From the NCBI GenBank assembly GCA_002353225.1, contig DEJF01000038.1, forward strand, positions 7,215 through 19,324: 12,110 bases of DNA, written 5' to 3'. Positions 5,750 through 12,110 of this stretch are shown here, piece by piece; position 1 is the stretch's first letter; the number at the start of each line of letters is the position of its first letter. Below the pieces are notes generated by a model. That model worked only from the letters and a program-made list of their open reading frames with translations, was not told where the DNA came from and searched no databases. Source of the DNA: Prevotella sp. UBA2755. Lineage in GTDB: Bacteria > Bacteroidota > Bacteroidia > Bacteroidales > Bacteroidaceae. Both the position numbers and the translations under genes were made by a program.

Positions 5750-7224
5750 GGAAGATTTCTTTGATAGGGTTGGCAGGTGTGGTAGGTCTGTTAGGTTTGG
5801 TAGGATGCCGGCAGGAACCTGCCGATGCAGTGATGGTGAAACAGCAGCCTGCTATCTATCCTGATTATATAGGGGTGACAATCCCTGTGGGTATTGCCCC
5901 ACTGAACTTCAATGTCATCGGAGAGGACATCGACAGGGTCGATGCGAAGGTGACAGGAAGTAAGGGTGGTGCGTTGCATGCCAATGGTGAGTATGCCGAC
6001 TTTGATATTGACGAGTGGCATCAGTTGACAGAGCAGAACAAAGGTGGTGAGTTGACAGTTACCGTCTGTGTCCGTAAAGGGGGTAAATGGTTGCAGTATC
6101 AGGACTTTAAGATATATGTGAGTCCTTATGCCTTAGAGGAGTGGGGTGTGACTTATCGTCGTATCGCCCCAGGCTATGAGGTATACAGTCACATGGGGTT
6201 ATACCAGCGTGACTTGTCCAACTTCGAGGAGGCGGCAATCTTTGATAACCGTCAGGTTCCGGGTCAGTGTCTGAACTGTCACATGTCCAACCGTACAGAC
6301 CCCAGTCGTTTCGTGTTCCACGTTCGAGGCGATCATGGTGCCACGATGATACAGATAGATGGTAAGAGGGAATGGCTGAAGGCAAAGAACGACCTGTTGG
6401 GCGGTTCAATGGTATATCCTTACTGGCACCCCAGTGGTAGGTATTGCGCCTTCTCCACGAACCAGACACGTCAGGGATATCATATTGTAGAGAAAGAGCG
6501 TATTGAGGTGAAAGACCTCTCCTCAGATGTGTTTGTTTATGTTCCTACTACCCATGAGATCCTGACGGACACGTTGTTGCAGACTAAGGATTGGATGGAG
6601 AACTCTCCAGTGTTCTCTCCTGACGGAAAGACGTTGTATTATATAACCAGTAAGCAACATAGTGACCAAACTCAATACAAAGACGAGAAATACAATCTCT
6701 GTAAGATTGCCTTTGACCCCGGGAAAGGAACATTTGGTGACCATGTGGACACCTTGTTTAACGCTGTGTCAATGGGGAAGAGTGTGACATGGCCGCGTCC
6801 TTCCTATGATGGCAAGTATATCCTCTTCACTTTAATAGACTATGGCTATTTCTCTATCTGGCATGAGGAGAGTGAACAGTGGTTGTTGGATTTGAAGACC
6901 GGGGAGGCACGTCCATTGAGAGAGATCAATAGTCCGAGGGCAGACAGTTACCATAACTGGAATGTCAACTCCCACTGGATAGTGTTTACCAGTCGAAGGG
7001 ATGATGGTCTTTATTCCCGTCTCTATTTTGCCTCTGTGGATGACAAGGGAAGGTTTACAAAACCGTTTATGCTACCTCAGCGGCATCCGAAGGAGTATTA
7101 TGACGAGAGTGTCTATTCCTTTAATACGCCTGATTTCACGAAACAGAAGGTGGACTTTAGGGCGCGTGAAGCCGCTTCCGAAGTGATAAGCGATAAGCGG
7201 GTGGGTACGAAGGTAAGACCATGA
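5746..7224 (+). CDS. B2: lipoprotein with CxxCH haem motif and TolB/PD40 beta-propeller
   Basis: A 492-residue paralogue of B1. The signal peptide ends LVGC with Cys21, and its core is again coded by GGTAGG-type repeats. The haem motif CLNCH is at 175-179 (DNA 6268-6282), followed by NRTDPSRF as in B1. Propeller repeats include WHPSGRYCAF (227-236), SPVFSPDGKTLYY (287-299), RPSYDGKYILF (351-361) and YHNWNVNSHWIVF (402-414). Residues 22-146 match B1 at about 86% by hand count, while the region just after falls below half, suggesting gene conversion or uneven constraint. It is last in the plus-strand operon, coupled to A2 by ATGA, and ends just before the shared terminator. Predicted location is the envelope, lipid-anchored. 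Substrate or signal is unknown. Confidence 0.85.
   Translation: MRKISLIGLAGVVGLLGLVGCRQEPADAVMVKQQPAIYPDYIGVTIPVGIAPLNFNVIGEDIDRVDAKVTGSKGGALHANGEYADFDIDEWHQLTEQNKGGELTVTVCVRKGGKWLQYQDFKIYVSPYALEEWGVTYRRIAPGYEVYSHMGLYQRDLSNFEEAAIFDNRQVPGQCLNCHMSNRTDPSRFVFHVRGDHGATMIQIDGKREWLKAKNDLLGGSMVYPYWHPSGRYCAFSTNQTRQGYHIVEKERIEVKDLSSDVFVYVPTTHEILTDTLLQTKDWMENSPVFSPDGKTLYYITSKQHSDQTQYKDEKYNLCKIAFDPGKGTFGDHVDTLFNAVSMGKSVTWPRPSYDGKYILFTLIDYGYFSIWHEESEQWLLDLKTGEARPLREINSPRADSYHNWNVNSHWIVFTSRRDDGLYSRLYFASVDDKGRFTKPFMLPQRHPKEYYDESVYSFNTPDFTKQKVDFRAREAASEVISDKRVGTKVRP
5763..5807 (+). repeat. GGTAGGNNN repeat coding the B2 signal-peptide core (5 units)
   Basis: Units start at 5763, 5772, 5781, 5790 and 5799: GATAGGGTT, GGCAGGTGT, GGTAGGTCT, GTTAGGTTT, GGTAGGATG. 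It has the same position, unit number and frame as the B1 array but is more diverged. It reads IGL-AGV-VGL-LGL-VGC. Confidence 0.75.
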
Positions 7225-7230
7225 CAAGGT

Positions 7231-7265
7231 AAGAGGCAGGACCTAACGGAAAGGTTCTGCCTCTT
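7231..7265. terminator. Hairpin between convergent operons, probable bidirectional terminator
   Basis: AAGAGGCAG (7231-7239) pairs with CTGCCTCTT (7257-7265). The stem extends inward through one G-U pair and four more pairs to 14 bp, with a 7-nt loop (7245-7251). It starts 7 bp after the B2 stop, and its right arm is the 3' end of B3, whose TAG stop lies in the stem and loop edge. The T-run on either side is weak (TTGCTTT on the plus strand). The placement between two convergent stops supports a shared terminator. Confidence 0.6.
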
Positions 7266-8667
7266 GCTTTAGTAATCGTTCCACATCAACAGCGTCAAAG
7301 GGAATGTCGCCTTTGGAGAGTTCTGGAGCATTGAATGATTTGAGGGTCTCGTCATAGAAGGTAGGCGACTCCTGTGGTAATACGAAAGGCTTGTGGGGCT
7401 TCCCGTTGCGGTCGATATAACAGAAATACGGTTTGCCATAGAGCCCATTGTCACGCTTGGAGGCAAAGACCAGCCAGCGGGAGTTGCTCGACCAGGAATG
7501 GTACGTGTCGCTTCGTGGACTGTTGACCACCGTCATCGTATCGATACGTCCTGTTTTCAGGTCCATCATCTGCAGGTCAGACTCCTGATGCCAGATAGGG
7601 AAGGTGCCATAGTCGGCAACGGTATAGACCAGGTATCTGCCGTCGGGTGAGATACGGGGGTGGCAGACACTCCTTTTATTAAATAAGGTGTCTACCTTGT
7701 TACCGATCTTTCCTGTCTTCTCATCAAAGGGAATACGCACCAGAGCATATTGCAGTTGTTTCAGTTCCATGGGCAGTTCCACATGCTTGGCAGCACAATA
7801 GTAAATGTATTTGCCATCAGGTGAGAAGGTGGGGAAGGTCTCGAAAGTAAGACTGTCGCTCAACAGGGGAGAACGGATGATGCGGTTCTCCTGCAGGTCA
7901 GCGGCATAGACATCCGACTTCGTATCGTACACTTCCAACCGTTTGCCGGCATTGCTGTGGAAAGCTGGGTAGATAATATTCGTAGAGAAGGTGATATACC
8001 GTCCCGAAGGAGAAAAACCGTAATAGACAGAGCCGCTGATCATATCACTGGTCTTGATGGCGAGTTTACGTAACTTGCCGTTTTGGTTTAGGATAGCGCC
8101 ACCCTTGGGACCACGGACATACATCATGGAGAGGTTGGGATTCTGACTACCTGTAGCATGGCAGTTCATACACTGGTTGTTGGCGAGGTGGTAGTCACAG
8201 AGTGCCTTCTCCTCGAAGTCCTCCACGCAGCGCTGTTTAATCTGCAGGTTGTTCCATACCTCATAGTCTGGTTCGATGAGGCGGTAGGTGAGGAAGGGGT
8301 CTACCTTGTCCTTGACAACCTGCCAGTGAAAAGAACGGTATTCCGTCCATTTGCCGTCTTTCAGCGTCGTCACCGTTACCTCAATATCATGGTTGCTCTC
8401 AAGGAGTTCTCGCCAGTCGTCCTCATCAAAGCACACCTCATTGCCATTGGCATTCACCGTCAGTTGTCCTGCCGTCACCTGAACCGCCTCGATGTCATCC
8501 CTGACCAGGAAGTTTAGCGGGGCGATATTGACAGGAATCGTCACATCAGCATAGTCAGGATAGATAGGGGGTAATGTCTCGCTCTTGGTGACCTTTGAAG
8601 GGGTCGGCGTACAGGCGAAGAGGACAAGTAGGGTGATGAGGGAGAGAAATGTGTGTAGGTATTTCAT
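7243..8667 (-). CDS. B3: lipoprotein with CxxCH haem motif and TolB/PD40 beta-propeller
   Basis: The 474-residue third member of the B family, more diverged from B1 and B2. A conventional signal peptide ends LFAC with Cys19 and has no GGTAGG repeat. Conserved blocks are IYPDYADVTIPVNIAPLNF (35-53), CMNCH (166-170; DNA 8158-8172) and propeller repeats YGFSPSGRYITFST (216-229), FPTFSPDGKYIYY (278-290), HPRISPDGRYLVY (336-348) and YHSWSSNSRWLVF (389-401). The haem motif kept in all three paralogues argues that it is functional. The start overlaps the A3 stop by ATGA. It is the last gene of the minus-strand operon, and its stop lies in the shared hairpin. Confidence 0.85.
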   Translation of the reverse strand: MKYLHTFLSLITLLVLFACTPTPSKVTKSETLPPIYPDYADVTIPVNIAPLNFLVRDDIEAVQVTAGQLTVNANGNEVCFDEDDWRELLESNHDIEVTVTTLKDGKWTEYRSFHWQVVKDKVDPFLTYRLIEPDYEVWNNLQIKQRCVEDFEEKALCDYHLANNQCMNCHATGSQNPNLSMMYVRGPKGGAILNQNGKLRKLAIKTSDMISGSVYYGFSPSGRYITFSTNIIYPAFHSNAGKRLEVYDTKSDVYAADLQENRIIRSPLLSDSLTFETFPTFSPDGKYIYYCAAKHVELPMELKQLQYALVRIPFDEKTGKIGNKVDTLFNKRSVCHPRISPDGRYLVYTVADYGTFPIWHQESDLQMMDLKTGRIDTMTVVNSPRSDTYHSWSSNSRWLVFASKRDNGLYGKPYFCYIDRNGKPHKPFVLPQESPTFYDETLKSFNAPELSKGDIPFDAVDVERLLKQEAEPFR

Positions 8668-10181
8668 ATCTTAGGTGCCTTTCCTTTATCATAATAATAC
8701 CAGTAGGTGTTCTTGAACCGCACACTACCGCGTTGTTGGTTATACTGCATAAATCCTTGGAGGACATTCGGATCCTTGATATACTGTTGCCAGTCCTCCT
8801 CAGAAGCCTCTGAGGCTGCCAGCCAGATGCATAGAGCCTCCTGATAGAGTCTGCGGATACGAGGGGATTCCGAGCAGTAACGGTCATAGTCGCGCTTGAA
8901 ACTTTTCACATCTTTCAATAAAAGCGTACTGCACAGGATATAGTCGAGTGCCACCTCATTCTTGGGATTCGAGTCGAGCAGTTGCATCATAATGGCATGG
9001 GCATTGTCGGAGATGTCGATGGTGTCCTGCCGGTTCATGAATTGAGCTTTCTCTGTATAGTATTTGGTCTGCGTGGCATTCTTCGCCCAGTTGCTCCAGA
9101 CAAACGTGTGCTCCAGCAGCCCTAAGTATTTCTGTGCGGCAGCGGTATCGCCCTTGATGAGGCTGCACTCAGCCAGGCGCTTGATCATGCGGTTATTGCG
9201 GTTATTGGGTGAGAAGACACATGCCATCAGGGCAGCACGCTCACAGAACGTCATGTCACCAAGGGCATAGTACAGCTCATTCATATTCTTGATAATCAGC
9301 ATGGGGGTGTCAGGACCTATCTGATAGAATGTGCCCAAGACGTTGGGCTGATAGTTGAGCAACACCTCAGGTAATAGTCCTTGTTGGGCTTTCACCAGGT
9401 TATAGAAGAACAGCATCTCAGGAGTCGGACTTTCCTCTTCTTCCACGAGCCTCACCACTTTATTCCAATTACCGAAGTAATACTCGTCGTCGACCTGAAA
9501 CTGTTTCTCCAGATACCAGTTCGGCATTGTCAGTTTGCCGATGCCAGGATAGCTGTAGAGCTGTTCTGTGGTGAGGAGGAAAGCTCCTTTCAGCAGATAT
9601 ACCATAACAATGGTGATGATACCAGAGGGTAATGCCCATTTCCAGTTTCTGATGGCAGTGAGGAGAAGGTAAAGCCATGCACCATAGCCAAACAACCAAT
9701 AGGCAAGTGGTGTGAGGATGACTGTCCAGAAATTCTTCCGTGGTGTATGGCAAAAGAGCAGGGTGGCTCCTATTACCGCATAGGTGGAACTTAACCCGAA
9801 GTCATAGCGGAGATGGCATATAGCCTCGAGGGTCGTCAGTGCGACAGCAATAGCGGATGCCCATCCTTTTTTCAGTCCTGTCTTCCGCAAGGCAGCGTAA
9901 AGAGTACCCATCAACAGGAGCAGGGAGACTGTCAGGATGGTGCTTCCCGCATAGAGATAATAGTAAAACTGTGTCAGGAAATCACCTACCCAGCAGGCAA
10001 GCCAGGCTGGTTTGTCGAAATAGGAGAAAAAGTAGTTACTCGTCCATAGGAATAGCTGGTTCTGTTCCTTGTAGAAGAAATGATAGGAATAGTATCCTTG
10101 GAAGAATACAAAACAGCCGACAGCCCATAGGAGGGCTGTCAGCCATGTGTATGGTATTTTAGATAGTTTAGTGCGCATCAT
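8664..10181 (-). CDS. A3: shorter polytopic membrane protein with C-terminal helical domain (DUF6057-like)
   Basis: A 505-residue member of the A family, function unknown. About six hydrophobic segments are visible (11-35, 78-98, 106-123, 128-145, 151-178, 183-205). The sequence then passes directly into the soluble domain, lacking the last two membrane segments of A1 and A2. Family motifs are YKEQNQLFL (37-45), GDFLTQFYYY (66-75) and C-terminal KNTYWYYY (490-497). TPR-like helices include the IKRLAECSLIKGDTAAAQKY segment. It starts inside the end of the threonine aldolase-like gene (14-bp overlap from ATG 10181; the adjacent ATG at 10178 is equally possible). Its stop overlaps B3 by ATGA. 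It shares an operon with an arginine-biosynthesis gene, unlike A1 and A2. Confidence 0.8.
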   Translation of the reverse strand: MMRTKLSKIPYTWLTALLWAVGCFVFFQGYYSYHFFYKEQNQLFLWTSNYFFSYFDKPAWLACWVGDFLTQFYYYLYAGSTILTVSLLLLMGTLYAALRKTGLKKGWASAIAVALTTLEAICHLRYDFGLSSTYAVIGATLLFCHTPRKNFWTVILTPLAYWLFGYGAWLYLLLTAIRNWKWALPSGIITIVMVYLLKGAFLLTTEQLYSYPGIGKLTMPNWYLEKQFQVDDEYYFGNWNKVVRLVEEEESPTPEMLFFYNLVKAQQGLLPEVLLNYQPNVLGTFYQIGPDTPMLIIKNMNELYYALGDMTFCERAALMACVFSPNNRNNRMIKRLAECSLIKGDTAAAQKYLGLLEHTFVWSNWAKNATQTKYYTEKAQFMNRQDTIDISDNAHAIMMQLLDSNPKNEVALDYILCSTLLLKDVKSFKRDYDRYCSESPRIRRLYQEALCIWLAASEASEEDWQQYIKDPNVLQGFMQYNQQRGSVRFKNTYWYYYDKGKAPKI

Positions 10182-11205
10182 TCAGCGTTTTTTCCAATAC
10201 TTCCAGTTCCTCTTCCGTGGTTGCCCAGCTGGTCACGAAACGGCAGATGGTGCGGTGTCCCGGGGCTTGTCCCCAATGGGTGAACTCTATTGTTTTGGAA
10301 AGCTCCTCTACCACGGCATCCGGCAGGATGACAAACTGCTGGTTGGTAGGTGAGTCGATAAAGAACTCAACACCTTTCTGCTGGAAGATGGCTTTCATCT
10401 TCATTGCCATCTCAATGGCATGGCGGGAGAGATTGAAATAGAGGTCGTCCGTAAATAACGCCTCAAACTGCAGACCGATGAGAGCACCCTTGGCGATAAC
10501 TGCACCATGCTGTTTCTGGATAGAGAAGAAATGCTTATGGGCACGGCGGTTGGTGAATACGACAGCCTCACCGCACAGGGCTCCGATCTTCGTTCCTCCT
10601 ATATAGAAGACATCACAATGACGGGCAAGATAGGGGAGGGTGATGTCGTTCCCCTCTGCCATCAGCCCATATCCCAAACGGGCACCGTCAATATAAAGAG
10701 GTATCTCATAATGTTGGCATACCCGGTATATCTCATCCAGTTCCTTGGCAGTATAAATGGTTCCTAACTCTGTCGGGAAGGTGATATATACCAGTCCGGG
10801 GAATACGGCATGGGCGTTATTGCCGTCATGCATGAAATCGTCCAGGTATTTATCCAGCACCTTCGGATTCATCTTGCCATTGTCACCAGGCAGTGTGATG
10901 ATTTTATGCTCGGTAAACTCCACGGCTCCGCACTCATGGACATTGATATGTCCCGTCTCCACACAGATGACACCCTCATATTGATAGAGCATTGAATCAA
11001 TGGTTGTCGCATTCGTCTGTGTCCCTCCTGTCAGGAAGAAAATCTGTGCGTCGGGCATACCACATGTCTCTCGGATACGGTCTTTTGCCCTTTCAGAGAA
11101 TTCATCGAAACCATAGGGAGTGGGCTTGGCTCCGTTGTATTTGATTAGGTTCTCCAGAACTTTCGGATGAGCCCCATTATTGTAGTCGCATTCAAAAGAA
11201 ATCAT
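10168..11205 (-). CDS. L-threonine aldolase-like PLP enzyme (beta-eliminating lyase family)
   Basis: The 345-residue protein has the layout of fold-type I PLP enzymes of the threonine aldolase group, which cleave L-threonine or L-allo-threonine to glycine and acetaldehyde. Visible features are a phosphate-binding stretch LTGGTQTNAT (59-68), ETGHINVHECGA (83-94) in the cofactor-stacking His region, the Asp of YIDGARLG (171-178; D173) that contacts the pyridine nitrogen, and the Schiff-base Lys in YIGGTKIGAL (K206). It is full length for the family and probably cytoplasmic. It is not especially close to E. coli LtaE as I recall that sequence, so substrate specificity is open; another aldolase or lyase activity is possible. 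The start overlaps the carbamoyltransferase stop (ATGA) and the 3' end overlaps A3. Confidence 0.8.
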   Translation of the reverse strand: MISFECDYNNGAHPKVLENLIKYNGAKPTPYGFDEFSERAKDRIRETCGMPDAQIFFLTGGTQTNATTIDSMLYQYEGVICVETGHINVHECGAVEFTEHKIITLPGDNGKMNPKVLDKYLDDFMHDGNNAHAVFPGLVYITFPTELGTIYTAKELDEIYRVCQHYEIPLYIDGARLGYGLMAEGNDITLPYLARHCDVFYIGGTKIGALCGEAVVFTNRRAHKHFFSIQKQHGAVIAKGALIGLQFEALFTDDLYFNLSRHAIEMAMKMKAIFQQKGVEFFIDSPTNQQFVILPDAVVEELSKTIEFTHWGQAPGHRTICRFVTSWATTEEELEVLEKTLNDAH

Positions 11206-12110
11206 AATGATTCCAACATACGTTTAATAACCACTGAACAAGAGATCTCACGGTTTGCCGCCTCTGGGATGACGATGCTGTTGGCACTTTCTATGACATC
11301 ATCCGTCACGATAAGTCCTCGGCGGACGGGCAGGCAGTGCATGAACTTACCATTGTTGGTCCATGACATGTGTTCTGTGTCAACGGTCCAAGACATATCC
11401 TTGGAGGTAATCTTACCATAGTCGGCAGGATTCGTCACACCGGGGTTACTCCAGTTCTTGGCATAGATGAAGTCGGCACTCTCGAAAGCCTTTTTCTGGT
11501 CGTACTCTACACGTGCGTTTCCTACGAACTTCGGGTCGAGTTCATATCCCTCAGGATGAGTGATGACGAAGTCGACATCAGCGGCATTCATCCACTGGGC
11601 GAAAGAGTTGGGAACAGCCTGTGGCAGGGCACGGCAATGAGGAGCCCATGTCAGTACGACCTTCGGTCGCTTTATTGTTTTGTATTCCTCAATTGTAATC
11701 AGGTCTGCAAATGCCTGAAGGGGATGTACGGTAGCCGTTTCCATAGCGAAGACAGGCTTGCCGCTATACTTGATAAACTGGTTCAGAACAGTCTCCGCAT
11801 AGTCGTACTCACGGTCAGTCAGTCCGGCAAACGAGCGAACACCTATCATGTCGCAATAACAGCCCATGACGGGGATTGCCTCCAACAAATGCTCACTCTT
11901 GTCACCGTCCATGATGACCCCACGTTCTGTCTCTAATTTCCATGCTCCTGCATTGACGTCAAGTACAATAACGTTCATGCCAAGGTTCATTGCAGCCTTC
12001 TGGGTGGACAGACGGGTACGCAGGGAGTTATTGAAGAATATCATCATCAGGGTTTTGTTCTTACCCAGATGCTGATACTTAAAACGGTCGTTCTTAATCT
12101 CTTGTGCCTC
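11202..12110 (-). CDS. argF': N-succinylornithine carbamoyltransferase, 5' end outside the window
   Basis: This transcarbamylase carbamoylates N2-acylated ornithine in the Bacteroidota arginine pathway. The frame is open to the window edge: the 21 codons before the ATG at 12047 read EAQEIKNDRFKYQHLGKNKT plus Leu, which matches the N-terminal region I recall for the Bacteroides fragilis enzyme. ATG 12047 is therefore internal, and perhaps 16-20 residues are missing. In the visible fragment, SLRTR (29-33) is the carbamoyl-phosphate loop, HPLQ is at 129-132 and HCLPVRR at 258-264. The residue corresponding to Pro90 of the B. fragilis enzyme, which separates succinyl- from acetylornithine use, is Ser here (DNA 11895-11897). 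Ser at this site is reported to give succinylornithine specificity. The gene leads a chain of overlapping genes; its promoter lies off-window. Confidence 0.9.
   Translation of the reverse strand, partial: EAQEIKNDRFKYQHLGKNKTLMMIFFNNSLRTRLSTQKAAMNLGMNVIVLDVNAGAWKLETERGVIMDGDKSEHLLEAIPVMGCYCDMIGVRSFAGLTDREYDYAETVLNQFIKYSGKPVFAMETATVHPLQAFADLITIEEYKTIKRPKVVLTWAPHCRALPQAVPNSFAQWMNAADVDFVITHPEGYELDPKFVGNARVEYDQKKAFESADFIYAKNWSNPGVTNPADYGKITSKDMSWTVDTEHMSWTNNGKFMHCLPVRRGLIVTDDVIESANSIVIPEAANREISCSVVIKRMLESL

Noticed and set aside
12045..12047. Start codon of the carbamoyltransferase
   Set aside because: The 21 codons upstream in frame are open and match the conserved N-terminal region, including a KNDRFKY segment, so the true start lies beyond 12110.

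Overview
The window looks like a chromosomal segment from a Bacteroidales bacterium, most likely a Prevotella-like genus. Four things point that way: a TTTG-N20-TAnnTTTG promoter, starts without clear Shine-Dalgarno sequences, a succinylornithine-type carbamoyltransferase, and several Bacteroidota-style lipoproteins. No RNA genes, insertion sequences, phage genes or CRISPR arrays were seen.

Left part (1-208): no gene. Positions 11-142 hold an array of 22-bp units, each an inverted repeat TGTTCCA-N5-TGGAACA. A T-rich stretch and a good Bacteroidota promoter follow at 169-200.

Plus-strand operon (209-7224): five tightly packed genes in the order A1-B1-C-A2-B2. 'A' is a polytopic membrane protein with a C-terminal helical-repeat (TPR-like) soluble domain, resembling what I recall as DUF6057. 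'B' is a lipoprotein with a CxxCH (haem c-type) motif followed by TolB/PD40 beta-propeller repeats. 'C' is a small lipoprotein with a DUF4369-like domain. Each A gene overlaps its B partner by ATGA.

Minus-strand operon (12110-7243), convergent with the first: succinylornithine carbamoyltransferase (arginine synthesis, 5' end outside the window), a threonine aldolase-like PLP enzyme, then a third cassette A3-B3. All four genes overlap. The two operons meet at a 14-bp-stem hairpin (7231-7265) that probably terminates both.

The main unexplained item is the A-B cassette, present three times: a multi-pass membrane protein translationally coupled to a haem-motif beta-propeller lipoprotein, of unknown function. 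Overlaid on it is a GGTAGGNNN 9-bp repeat. It occurs in clusters inside A1, read in two different frames, and in the signal-peptide codons of B1 and B2, so it appears to behave as a DNA-level repeat rather than a protein motif.
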